From CAZDYP01 sp964509505 (GTDB lineage: Bacteria > Chloroflexota > Anaerolineae > JACRMK01): a stretch of 64,000 nucleotides of DNA. Made by a program: the position numbers and the translations under genes. Where the stretch lies: NCBI GenBank assembly GCA_964509505.1, contig CAZDYP010000003.1, forward strand, positions 7,905 through 71,904, given 5' to 3'. Shown one piece after another: positions 42,668 to 51,056 of this stretch (positions are counted from its first letter, which is position 1; every line of letters begins with the position of its first letter). The notes under the pieces were generated by a model. That model saw only the letters and a list, made by a program, of their open reading frames with translations. It was not told the origin of the DNA and did not search any database.

Positions 42668-43210
42668 TCAAACGCGCTTAGTTGGGGAGGGCGATTGTGT
42701 TTCGTCGTCGTCATGCAAGCCTAAGGCGCCGGACACTCGGTGCAACGTATTCATCGTCTGCTCAAGCGCGTTAGGCACTAATTCCAATAGCATACCGAGA
42801 GAGAATGTCAATGCCAGTTCCGAGCCCAACGTGAAGAGCAGTTCACTCTCGAACAAGGCAACCAACCATACCCACAACGGTCTGCCATACGCCTTGAAGT
42901 ACACATCGGTTGAAACGTCAATGAAGTGCAGCCCAAAAGCCACCAAGATAGCCCAGCGTCTGCGCGTATCCGAAGCAAAGGTGAACGTGAATGCGATCTG
43001 CCCCACTTGAGGCAACAATGCCACTAGCGGAATGATCCAATCGTTCGCTTTGGCGGTCGGCAATAGTTCATAGCCTTTCAAGGTTGTCATGTAATCTTCA
43101 ATGGATAAACCCACAGCAATGATGAACAACAACCCGAAAACGATAGTCACGACAATGACGAAAGGCGATTTGATGATATTCTGCGAAAAACTCTTAAACA
43201 GATTAGCCAT
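42668..43210 (-). CDS. Hypothetical integral membrane protein
   Basis: 180 residues, unrecognised. Hydrophobic segments lie at about 18-37 (VIVVTIVFGLLFIIAVGLS), 60-78, 86-100 and 112-140 (WVWLVALFESELLFTLGSEL), giving about four membrane helices. The C-terminal tail is acidic and then basic (HDDDETQSPSPTKR), probably cytoplasmic. A good ribosome site (AGGAGG) precedes its ATG at 43210. The 43211-43403 spacer shows no other gene. Confidence 0.6.
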   Translation of the reverse strand: MANLFKSFSQNIIKSPFVIVVTIVFGLLFIIAVGLSIEDYMTTLKGYELLPTAKANDWIIPLVALLPQVGQIAFTFTFASDTRRRWAILVAFGLHFIDVSTDVYFKAYGRPLWVWLVALFESELLFTLGSELALTFSLGMLLELVPNALEQTMNTLHRVSGALGLHDDDETQSPSPTKRV

Positions 43211-43403
43211 GTTACCTCCTTGCTGGGGGCCCTTAAATCAATCATGGATTAGATGACTGAGGTTTTGCCTATCCCAGCGTTGTTCTGGCGCGCGTGTATT
43301 TTAGTCAAATCTCGATAAATGTCGAACAAGCCCTCCTAATAGCGCCGCGAAAACTTTAGATGCCTCTATTTTACTCCCAATAGTCAAACTTGTATATGTC
43401 AGC

Positions 43404-44402
43404 CTAAGGCGCCGTGACATCTTCCGCTGCCAACCATGCGCTCTGAAAACGAATCACTTGTCCTAACGCAACGAGCAGAAATTCGCCACGGCCTGCGAGC
43501 TTTTCTGCCCCCGTCCCCGCGATACCCGACGCCACGCGCGCATCGGTCGCCGAGGCAACCTTGCCCACCAACCGCGTCGGGAAATTAGCGAGTATCAAAC
43601 CATTCAGCGCCGCTGCGCTCGGTTTTTGCGTGCAAGCGACGACGTGGATACCCGCCTCACGTCCGCGTTGCAACAAACGCAGCAAAGGGTGTTCGACAGC
43701 GGCGCGTCCGACCTGCAGTAAATCTGCGAGCTCGTCAATCGCAACCACGATACGCGGGCGATTGAACCCTTCGGCGTCGCGTCGTTCCATTTCGCGCACG
43801 GCGCGCTGCAAAATAGTAGCCGCCTCGTCGCTGGTGCGCGCTAACGGCAATAGTGTATGTCGCAGCCGCGCGAGACACGCTAAACCGCGCGCTTTCGGGT
43901 CAATGAGCATAAAACCCACATCGGCAGGGCGGTTATACAACGCTAACGAATACAGCAACGTGCGCGCCGCCACCGTCTTGCCCGAGCCTGTCGTGCCGCT
44001 AATCAACACATGCGCGATGGACGGGCTTGACAAACGCAACAACAACGGCTGCCCGTTCGCATCCAAGCCCAACAGCGCAGTTAGTGGCGGCGTGCGTTTC
44101 ACCATAGTCTGTAGCTTAGCAAAGGCGATGAGCTCAGCGTCGTCGCGCGGCACCTCAACTTGCACCATGCCTTGCTGGCGTTGAATGCGACACGTCACCG
44201 CGCCTAACGCCAACGCCAATTCTTCCGCCAAGTTGGTGAGCTTCGAGAGCTTGATATTGGGCGCGAGCAGCAAGTGGTAGCGCACGAGGCGCGGCGTGAC
44301 CGTGCCGCCATAAACTTGCGCGGGCAGCTTGTGCATAGCTAAGACGGCTTCGATGCGGTCAGCTTGTTGATTCAGGATACGATGGTTGGGCATAGGACAC
44401 AT
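43404..44402 (-). CDS. FtsK/SpoIIIE-like DNA translocase motor, soluble form
   Basis: 332 residues, only the motor part. The small alpha domain (1-110) has LLLAPNIKLSKLTNLAEELA, followed by Walker A GTTGSGKT (about 136-143), Walker B IVVAIDELADLL and the sensor segment VVACTQKPSA. Normal FtsK has four membrane helices and a DNA-reading gamma domain; neither is present. It may be a mobile-element or conjugative-type pump, or a cell-division helper. Start ATG 44402, or 44393 in the same frame. A terminator of the upstream gene separates the two. Confidence 0.82.
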   Translation of the reverse strand: MCPMPNHRILNQQADRIEAVLAMHKLPAQVYGGTVTPRLVRYHLLLAPNIKLSKLTNLAEELALALGAVTCRIQRQQGMVQVEVPRDDAELIAFAKLQTMVKRTPPLTALLGLDANGQPLLLRLSSPSIAHVLISGTTGSGKTVAARTLLYSLALYNRPADVGFMLIDPKARGLACLARLRHTLLPLARTSDEAATILQRAVREMERRDAEGFNRPRIVVAIDELADLLQVGRAAVEHPLLRLLQRGREAGIHVVACTQKPSAAALNGLILANFPTRLVGKVASATDARVASGIAGTGAEKLAGRGEFLLVALGQVIRFQSAWLAAEDVTAP

Positions 44403-44443
44403 CGCTCAGATCTGACAGGCACGCTGCGCGGAAACTCGTCAGA

Positions 44444-44499
44444 CCCCCCAAAAAAAGAACGGTTGTTCTGTTGAAGATATTACAACAGAACAACCGCTC
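44444..44499 (-). terminator. Terminator of the coiled-coil zinc-ribbon gene
   Basis: On the minus strand GAGCGGTTGTTCTGTTG pairs with CAACAGAACAACCGTTC and is followed by seven T. Confidence 0.88.
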
Positions 44500-44545
44500 T
44501 TGTCAATAACACTTTCTTAAATTTTTGTGATTGTGACAGAAGCGG

Positions 44546-45253
44546 TCACAGCTGAGCTGCATGATACAAAATTCGTCCGCAATGGTCACACGTTGCCAGC
44601 GTGTTTTCGTCGCGCGCTTTCTGCACGGTGTCCATTGGCACGCTCAAGCCACACGCGCCGCAATTGAAGCCATTAAGCGCGACGACGGCGAGACCACTGC
44701 GTGTGCGCCGCAATTTGTCATAGCGTGATAGCTCATCAGCATCCGCTTGTACGCGTAACCCTTTTAGTTTATCTTGCAATGTTGTAGTCAGCGTAGTGAG
44801 CTCCGCTTGTTCTGCCTGCCAAGCCTGCTCTTGCCTTGCGCGTTCTGCGCGTAGTGTGTTCAGCGCCGCTTGCGTGCGCTGTGACAGTGCATCGCTTTGC
44901 TCGCTGGTCTCCATCAACGCTAACACGGTTTCCTCGAGCTTGCCGTGTTGGTGCTTGAACATTTGCAGCTCTTTCTCAAAATTTTCGAGTTCCTTCGGAT
45001 TGCGGATGCGCCCGCCATACAATTTTTGTTCGAGCTCGGCGATGCGCGTCTCCAACGTCTTGAGTTCAAGTTCACGGTCGCGCAATTGGCGGCGTTGATC
45101 GGTTGCGGCAACGTGCGCGGCTTGCGCTTGCGTCTCGGCGTCTTGCAACGCGTGATGGTCTGCTTGCAGCGTTTGCAATTCGCGCAAGCGTTGTTGGACG
45201 CGTTCGACCTCGCCATCCAGTTTTTGCAATTGCGAGAAAATCAAAGCTGTCAT
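44546..45253 (-). CDS. Coiled-coil C4-type zinc-ribbon protein (CT398/CdsZ-like)
   Basis: 235 residues. Residues 1-170 are an almost uninterrupted Gln/Glu/Leu-rich coiled coil with the family's YGGRIRNPKELENFEKEL hinge at about 80. The C-terminal zinc ribbon is CGACGLSVP...CDHCGRILY. Members of this family include chlamydial CT398 and Helicobacter HP0958, which chaperone secretion or regulate RNA and sigma factors. The role here is unknown. It lies seven bases after the rhomboid gene in the same direction. Confidence 0.83.
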   Translation of the reverse strand: MTALIFSQLQKLDGEVERVQQRLRELQTLQADHHALQDAETQAQAAHVAATDQRRQLRDRELELKTLETRIAELEQKLYGGRIRNPKELENFEKELQMFKHQHGKLEETVLALMETSEQSDALSQRTQAALNTLRAERARQEQAWQAEQAELTTLTTTLQDKLKGLRVQADADELSRYDKLRRTRSGLAVVALNGFNCGACGLSVPMDTVQKARDENTLATCDHCGRILYHAAQL

Positions 45254-45259
45254 GGCAAT

Positions 45260-45973
45260 TCAATCAAATCCTACATTCCATTCGTTATGAAATTCGTTGG
45301 GGCGCAAGGCGCGATACACGATGCCTGTCATAATGCCCGCCACCGCGCCGCCAATGTGCGCGAAGTAGGCGACGTTGTCGGCGAATTCGGGGTTTACTTG
45401 CGACAGATAGCCGCTGGCAAATTGGTAGATAACCCACTCGCCCAACACGAACCAACACGAAATAGTAAGTGGAAATGGCACAATCAAAAACAGGACCAAT
45501 GTGACGATGCGGTTGGCGGGAAACATCACCAAGTACGTGCCTAGCACGCCCGAAATGGCGCCGCTTGCGCCAATGGCAGGCATCTTGTCGTTGAGGTCAA
45601 CGCCGATATGCACGATGTCGGCAAACACGCCCCAAAATAGATACAGCAGTAGATACCGCAGATGTCCGATGTGGTCTTCGACCAGCCGTCCAAAAATCCA
45701 CAGATACAACATATTGCCGAAGATGTGCAATGCACTGCCGTGCATGAACATCGAGGTGAGCAACGTCACGTACACAGGCAGCCTAATCTGCGGTTCGAGA
45801 TCCACGCGATGGCTAATCTCGTAAGGGCGCGTGCCATAGGTCCACACAAATTCTTTGCGTTGCGTTCGATCCAGCTTCATCTCATACGTGAAAACGGCGA
45901 CGTTCACGAGAATGAGCAGCACGGTGATGAACGGAAAGGTTTTGGTGGGGGTGCGATCACGGATGGGTAGCAT
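45260..45973 (-). CDS. Rhomboid family intramembrane serine protease, copy 1
   Basis: 237 residues with about six membrane helices. Catalytic Ser in IGASGAISGVLG and His in YFAHIGGAVAG; the first loop HGSALHIFGNMLYLW has the family's H..GN. It cleaves membrane protein segments; the substrate is unknown. The beginning MLPIRD is shared with the neighbouring copy at 46070. Confidence 0.9.
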   Translation of the reverse strand: MLPIRDRTPTKTFPFITVLLILVNVAVFTYEMKLDRTQRKEFVWTYGTRPYEISHRVDLEPQIRLPVYVTLLTSMFMHGSALHIFGNMLYLWIFGRLVEDHIGHLRYLLLYLFWGVFADIVHIGVDLNDKMPAIGASGAISGVLGTYLVMFPANRIVTLVLFLIVPFPLTISCWFVLGEWVIYQFASGYLSQVNPEFADNVAYFAHIGGAVAGIMTGIVYRALRPNEFHNEWNVGFD

Positions 45974-45974
45974 G

Positions 45975-46078
45975 GGAATAAAAGTAATGGGTAATTGATA
46001 ATTGGCTATGGGATATTAGATATTGGAGTGGGCTTATCAATATCTAATATCCCATAGCCAAGTATCCAATTACCACAC
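45975..46078. repeat. Inverted word-repeat (GGTAATTGATAATTGG / CCAATTACC)
   Basis: GGTAATTGATAATTGGCTAT and GGGATATTAGATATTGG are answered by CAATATCTAATATCCC and CCAATTACC. It separates the two rhomboid genes. Confidence 0.7.
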
Positions 46079-46768
46079 ATCGCCATAACGCGGACGATAC
46101 AGCGCCCGATAGATTAATCCGAAAATAATGCCTGCGACTGCGCCGCCGAGGTGCGCGAAGTAGGCGACGCCGCCCTGTGACGAGGCGATGCCTAACGAAA
46201 TGAAGCCGCTAAAGAATTGCAAGAGGATCCATTGCCCGATGACGAGGATAGCAGGCAAACGCGATTGGGTGACAAAGTAGCCTAACGACCACCACACATC
46301 TACTTTGGCTTGCGGGAATATGACGAGGTATGCGCCCAATACGCCCGCCACCGCGCCGCTTGCGCCCACCGCAGGGATGCGCCCTTGCGGCTCAACGATG
46401 ATCTGCGCGCCCGCGGCGACGATGCCCCATGCCAAATAGATGCACAAAAAACGCAGGTGCCCGAAGCGATCTTCGATGTTGTTGCCGAAAATCCACAGGT
46501 AGAGCATGTTGCCGATGATGTGCAGCCAACCGCCGTGCATGAACATCGAAGAAAAGATGGTCAGATAAACGGGCAAACCAATCAGCGGCGGCAAGTCCAC
46601 TCCTTGCGTAATCTCGTAAGGCACGACGCCATACGCGAAAATGAATTGCTGCAATTGGCGCGACGGCAACGACACCTCATAGAAAAAGACGAGCGCGTTC
46701 GCCGCAATCAACCCAATCGTGATGAATGGGAAGGTGCGTGTGGGGTTGAGGTCACGGATGGGCAACAT
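46070..46768 (-). CDS. Rhomboid family intramembrane serine protease, copy 2
   Basis: 232 residues from ATG 46768, chosen because MLPIRDLNPTRTFPF aligns with the start of copy 1. The catalytic Ser is in VGASGAVAGVLG and the His in YFAHLGGAVAG; the H..GN loop is HGGWLHIIGNMLYLW. The two are recent tandem duplicates with the same topology. Which substrates they divide between them is not visible. Confidence 0.88.
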   Translation of the reverse strand: MLPIRDLNPTRTFPFITIGLIAANALVFFYEVSLPSRQLQQFIFAYGVVPYEITQGVDLPPLIGLPVYLTIFSSMFMHGGWLHIIGNMLYLWIFGNNIEDRFGHLRFLCIYLAWGIVAAGAQIIVEPQGRIPAVGASGAVAGVLGAYLVIFPQAKVDVWWSLGYFVTQSRLPAILVIGQWILLQFFSGFISLGIASSQGGVAYFAHLGGAVAGIIFGLIYRALYRPRYGDVW

Positions 46769-46878
46769 AAGAGTAAAGGGGAGAACGAGTAATAAGGCTC
46801 TACCGATTTTAGTGTGGAATGCTTGCTTGGAGCATCCGGTGTCCAATTTCCAACTTCCGAATCCCCAATGACCAATGA

Positions 46879-48300
46879 CTATTTACTAACACACATCGCG
46901 CGCGTTGGGTTGAGCAAGAAGGGCGGCAGATACGCGCACAGGTTCGAAAACGGCAACACCGATTCATGCAGGTTGATACCCAACGTTTCGCGCATGAATG
47001 TCTGTCGCGCGGCGATGCGCCCCCACGCTTCGGGATACAATGCGGCAAACTCTGCACGCATTGGTTCGTCGGCGAGCGCGATGCCGTCCTCGATGTTCGT
47101 CGTGAAGTAGTCGGTGCCCGTCGCAGGGATGATGTCGCATTGCAACGCCATGCCCGACGATAGTTTGAGCATTGAGTTGTTCGTGATGGGCGAATGCACC
47201 CACTCGTCCAAATGAATGAGGTGACCGGGGTTGAGTCCAACCCCAAAGAACGGGGCGCCTACGATGTCATGCACGGCTTTGTACAATGCGCCACCTGTCA
47301 CGCCGATGTCGAGCGTCTCATACCACGCCACCGCTGCGGCGAAGTACGGCTTCACGAGTTTGTCGAGATAATCGCGGATGCCTTCGGGCAATTCGCTTTC
47401 GTCATGCACGAGGAAGCCTGCCCTCGCCGTCAATGCGCCCCACAACCCAACCGCCGTCGTGAATGGGTCGCCCAATTGCATCGGGCGCGACGATGGGCTT
47501 GCCAAGCCGACCTTTGCGCGCTCGCCAGCCGTGAGCATGAGATGACACGAGAGGGGCCAGCCATTCCAGCGCATAGCTCGCACGGCGTCGAACTCAGTCA
47601 TGCCCACTTGCAGCTTGAAGATGGCGTCGCGCACCATCTGCGAGGCGAGCGTCGCCGCGTACTCCATGCGCGCGAGTTGATGCACACTGTTCGTCGCGCG
47701 CAAGCCATCGCTTGGGCGCATGAACAGCGCCGTCGCATTGCGGACTGTGCCGCGCGCAGCCGCATCGTTCACCGCCTCCAAGATGAAGGCAGGCAGTTCG
47801 CTCGTGCGTTTCGGCTTCGGCAGTTCGCCCTGCTCGAAATACTTCCAACCGATGACGCCGACGCGCGCAGTCTTCGTGATGCCCGCTTGTCGCAACAACT
47901 TTCTGAGCGGCACGAGTTGGTCGCGTGGCTGACCGAGCAGACTGAATGTTTGATAGAGGACGATGTTCCACTCATTAGACCCGAAGGGTTTCGAAAACCC
48001 TTCGGGTCTGGCGACGCAGAGATTCGCGTAGCCCACGCCCTCATTGCCGACGATGAGTGTTTGCGCCTCATCGGTCAGCACGGCAACCGCTTCCTCGAAG
48101 CGTGGATCGTAGCCCGTGAGCCAGGCGAGGTTAGCGAAGTGTTCGCGGTCGCCATAGACGACGAGCGCATTGAGCTGCGCGCGTTTCATGGCGTCGCGAG
48201 TGGCGGCAACGCGCGCTGCATATTCTGCGGCGGGGATGTGCGGCTCGACGGTGGGGAGACCGAAGGTGGGGAGAGAGAGTTCGGAAAATTGGATAGTCAT
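46879..48300 (-). CDS. M24-like protein with degraded metal site
   Basis: 473 residues. The N-terminal creatinase-like domain and the general pita-bread layout are kept, but the metal-ligand aspartates are missing: where DxG...D is expected the text is GDPFTTAVGLWGALTARAGF. A His remains in LNPGHLIHLDEW, the third site is CDIIPA (Asp for Glu), and only the last Glu (NIEDGIAL) is normal. It is therefore likely to be catalytically altered or a binding protein. A perfect 33-base palindrome (47977-48009) is read in frame at residues about 98-108. Confidence 0.72.
   Translation of the reverse strand: MTIQFSELSLPTFGLPTVEPHIPAAEYAARVAATRDAMKRAQLNALVVYGDREHFANLAWLTGYDPRFEEAVAVLTDEAQTLIVGNEGVGYANLCVARPEGFSKPFGSNEWNIVLYQTFSLLGQPRDQLVPLRKLLRQAGITKTARVGVIGWKYFEQGELPKPKRTSELPAFILEAVNDAAARGTVRNATALFMRPSDGLRATNSVHQLARMEYAATLASQMVRDAIFKLQVGMTEFDAVRAMRWNGWPLSCHLMLTAGERAKVGLASPSSRPMQLGDPFTTAVGLWGALTARAGFLVHDESELPEGIRDYLDKLVKPYFAAAVAWYETLDIGVTGGALYKAVHDIVGAPFFGVGLNPGHLIHLDEWVHSPITNNSMLKLSSGMALQCDIIPATGTDYFTTNIEDGIALADEPMRAEFAALYPEAWGRIAARQTFMRETLGINLHESVLPFSNLCAYLPPFLLNPTRAMCVSK
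47977..48009. repeat. In-frame palindrome AGACCCGAAGGGTTT / AAACCCTTCGGGTCT
   Basis: Fifteen-base arms with a three-base centre (CGA), inside the M24-like gene; it encodes RPEGFSKPFGS. Same length (33) and same AGACC...GGTCT ends as the element at 49887-49919. Confidence 0.92.
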
Positions 48301-48334
48301 AAGAGTAGTTAGGAATCAGGAGTCAGTATGCCTA

Positions 48335-48717
48335 TCAGAGCTTCGTACTGGAACTGGAACTGTTTTCTTCTAACATTTTGCGTGCGGCGGCCACGCCCTC
48401 TGTGCGCCACGTCTCCGCGTGTTGCGCCAATTCCACCACCAGTGCGCCCCATCGCGCCGCGCCGAGCTGTCCCGCGAGCTGCGCGAACAACACAGCAAGA
48501 CGTGGCGCGCGCCGCTCGCCTCAATGTAGGTCAACGGCGCAGCATACAACACGCCAATGTCCACACGCCCCGACGAGGGTGGCAGTTCGGGTTCGGGCTG
48601 CGGTTGCTGAATCACCAGCTGTTGAATGTATTGGTTGATGATAGCTTGAGCGTTTTGCCCGGCCGCCACTGCCGCGCCGCCGCCCACGTTGCCAATGTGG
48701 ATTTGATCGTTGCTCAT
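48335..48717 (-). pseudogene. Frameshifted remnant of a Chloroflexota-type effector or regulator gene
   Basis: A good start (MSNDQIHIGNVGGGAAVAAG, then NAQAIINQYIQQ) runs about 75 residues. The frame then becomes nonsense, while another frame carries a sensible helix (LFAQLAGQLGAARWGALVVE, then LAQHAETWRTEGVAAARKML) to a stop at 48335. One frameshift and probably a large internal deletion separate the two ends. The N-terminal motif is one I associate with multi-domain proteins having TIR, CHAT or NACHT parts, but that is weak. Confidence 0.45.
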
Positions 48718-49111
48718 GGTTACCTCATCACGTTTTATGCTTCACGTTTCACCTCTACCCCAGTGTCACGATTTCATCGTGTTACTGCCTGCCGACTGCG
48801 ACCCTGCGCGATTTGACAATTCGTTTCATCGCCGTTGCTTTGGACTTCGCATAGACGACGCTGCGCCGAACCAACGCCCCGCTTTCCAGGTAGCGTGCGT
48901 CAGGGCAAAAGTCTTGCTCTTGCGGCCATTAGATGTTATCCGAAATGACGCCTGAGTTCATCTTGACAAAACATGCAGCATTCTGAGTTTGTCGAAGAAT
49001 GCGGTCGAAACAGGCGTTTTCACACATGGTTCGCACGCTTCGATAAGCGCATGGTGAGCTTGCCGAACCGCTCAGCGCGCTAGATTTTCTTATGTCGGGT
49101 AACGTCTAATT
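48718..49111. other. Spacer without convincing gene
   Basis: About 390 bases between the remnant at 48335 and the CoA ligase. I see no supported gene. Bases 48980-49085 contain GAGTTTGTCGAAGAATG and GCTTCGATAAGC...GTGAGCTTGCCGAAC, a GAGCTTGTCGAA-type repeat in both senses. Confidence 0.5.
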
Positions 49112-50818
49112 TCAATCCTCCCGATATGGTTTGAACTGCGTCTGCCGCCACGCCGCGAACTGCTCGCGCAACAGCAACCGTTGATACTTGCCCGTCGCCG
49201 TCACGGGCGCGTCTGGTCCGAAGACGACGACTTTCGGCGACTTCTCGAAGCCGAGTCGCTTGCGACAATAGTCTAGCACAGTTTCTTCGCTCAGGTGCAT
49301 GCCCGTTTCGACGACCACATAAGCGCCAACCTCTTCGCCGTAATACTTATTCTCGAAGGCGATGGCGAGTCCGACGCGCACGCCGGGGATTTCACCCAGC
49401 GCTTCTTCGATGTCGAACGGCGAGAACTTCACGCCGCCGCGATTGATGAGCTCCTTGATACGTCCCGTGATGAAGAAGAACTTGCGCCCTTGCGCGTCGG
49501 TCTGATAGAAGCCTTCATCGCCTGAACGAAACCAACCATACTTGAACGTCTCGCGGTTGGCGTCGGGTCGCTGGAAATAGCCTTGCATCACGTTATGCCC
49601 GCGTATCGCAATCTCGCCGCGCTCGCCTGCTGCGAGTTCACGTCCTTCACCTCCCGCATCGAAAATCGCCAGCTCGTTCACGTCAAGCGCGCAGCCAATC
49701 GAAGGATAGCCATAGGCGCTCAACCAATGCCGATGTTCTGCGGGCGAAAGGTCAATCGGCAGATGGCACGCATACGCCGTCGTCTCGGAGAGACCATAGC
49801 CATGAATGAGCTGCACGCCGAAACGCTCCTCGAATTTTTGCGCGAGCGCGACGCTCAACGTGCCTGCGCCGCAAATCAGATATCTTAGACCTGTCAGGTT
49901 TTTAAAACCTGACAGGTCTTTGTCGGCTGCTTCGAGCAGGAACTGCAAAATCGTCGGCACGACGCTGCTGATGGTCACGCCTTCCGCCGCGATGCGTTGC
50001 CAGAAGTGTGACGCGGAGAATTGGCGATTCAGCACGACGCTCGCGCCGACGGTCAACGGCGCAATGGTCGTGACGACGATGCCATTGACGTGATGAATCG
50101 GCAGCACGGTCATCAAGCGATCATCCGACGTGATTTTGTCCCAGCGCGTTTGCGACAGCGCATTGACAAGCAAGTTGTATTGCGTGAGGACGACGCCTTT
50201 GGGTGCGCCAGTCGTGCCAGAGGTGTAAACGAGGAGACACGGGTCATCGCGGGTGGTAATTGGTAATTGGAGGTTGGAGGTTGGAGGTTGGAAGTTGGAA
50301 GTTGGAGTTTGGGAGTTGGGAGTTGGGAGTTGCACGATGCGCTCGATGTTGGGAACATTTGGCAAGATACGTTGCGCGCGTTCAAGGTAGTGTAGCATGA
50401 CGAAGACGACGCGGGCTTGCGAGTTGCGGAGGATGTAGGCGATGCGTTGGTCGTCTTCGGCGACGTTCTGCGGCGCGACGAGTGCGCCGAGCTGCCACGC
50501 CGCAAAATAGACCAGCAGCGCGTCAACGTGATTGTGCGTGATGGTCGCCACACAATCGCCACGCCGCAGACCCAGCTCACCTTGCATGAAACTCGCAACC
50601 CGATTGACCTGTTGTGAAAATTCACGATAGGTGTATGACGTGCGCACGCCCGTTTCGTCGTAATGAATCAGCCACACCTTGTCGGGCGTCGCTGCGACGC
50701 GCGCGGCGAGCAGCTCGGCGAGCGTGTGATACGGTGTGAGCGTCTGCGACAATGGGATGCCACGCACAGTCTGTGCCTTGTAAATGTTGGCGAGAGTTTC
50801 AGCATCAAGGTCTATCAT
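49112..50818 (-). CDS. AMP-dependent acyl-CoA synthetase/ligase
   Basis: 568 residues of the ANL superfamily. P-loop-like motif VYTSGTTGAPKG, A5 YGLSETTAYA, A7/A8 YGWFRSGDEGF and the C-terminal lysine motif TATGKYQR are all present, so it should adenylate a carboxylate and form its CoA ester. The carboxylate is unknown; the closest general look is CaiC or medium-chain ligases. Two repeat elements are read in frame: a Thr/Pro/Gln stretch at residues about 162-188 (50255-50333) and a palindrome-encoded segment DKDLSGFKNLTGLR (49887-49919). A TATAAT (50864-50869, minus strand) may belong to its promoter. Confidence 0.87.
   Translation of the reverse strand: MIDLDAETLANIYKAQTVRGIPLSQTLTPYHTLAELLAARVAATPDKVWLIHYDETGVRTSYTYREFSQQVNRVASFMQGELGLRRGDCVATITHNHVDALLVYFAAWQLGALVAPQNVAEDDQRIAYILRNSQARVVFVMLHYLERAQRILPNVPNIERIVQLPTPNSQTPTSNFQPPTSNLQLPITTRDDPCLLVYTSGTTGAPKGVVLTQYNLLVNALSQTRWDKITSDDRLMTVLPIHHVNGIVVTTIAPLTVGASVVLNRQFSASHFWQRIAAEGVTISSVVPTILQFLLEAADKDLSGFKNLTGLRYLICGAGTLSVALAQKFEERFGVQLIHGYGLSETTAYACHLPIDLSPAEHRHWLSAYGYPSIGCALDVNELAIFDAGGEGRELAAGERGEIAIRGHNVMQGYFQRPDANRETFKYGWFRSGDEGFYQTDAQGRKFFFITGRIKELINRGGVKFSPFDIEEALGEIPGVRVGLAIAFENKYYGEEVGAYVVVETGMHLSEETVLDYCRKRLGFEKSPKVVVFGPDAPVTATGKYQRLLLREQFAAWRQTQFKPYRED
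49887..49919. repeat. In-frame palindrome AGACCTGTCAGGTTTT / AAAACCTGACAGGTCT
   Basis: Sixteen-base arms around a single T, inside the CoA-ligase gene. A degraded copy lies in the spacer at 20237-20270. Confidence 0.93.
50255..50333. repeat. In-frame word-repeat (GGAGGTTGGAGGTTGG...)
   Basis: GGTAATT, then GGAGGTT, GGAAGTT and GGGAGTT words in tandem. On the coding strand they give PTPNSQTPTSNFQPPTSNLQ. The same words form a spacer repeat at 54085-54160. Confidence 0.88.
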
Positions 50819-51010
50819 GGCAAAGGATACACAGTAATTACACTGTTCCTAAATGGTGTGGGGATTATAACATAAGACGAACGGCGTTCATTTGAAGATA
50901 CTCTGCCAAACACCCTCCAAAATAATACGGCAGAACCACTGTCTATGACCCCAACTTAGCCAACTCGCTCGTTGCCTGAACGATGCTTTGGGTAGCCTCT
51001 CATTCAATGC

Positions 51011-51016
51011 TATAAT
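51011..51016 (+). promoter_or_regulatory. Candidate -10 box (TATAAT)
   Basis: Perfect TATAAT 40 bases ahead of the propeller-protein start, with a weak TTGGGT at the -35 distance (50988-50993, 17-base spacing). Confidence 0.45.
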
Positions 51017-51056
51017 CTTGCCCTTAGTATTCTCGGCGAGGAGTCACTGACAGCGC

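Noticed and set aside
43211..43403. A promoter (TTGACT/TAAAAT on the minus strand) for the membrane protein
   Set aside because: The boxes are only 8 bases apart, too close for sigma-70.
47194..48312. A 372-codon open frame on the plus strand opposite the M24-like gene
   Set aside because: It is an antisense shadow of GC-biased codons: Arg/His/Ala-rich, no recognisable domain, while the minus strand has a recognisable family.
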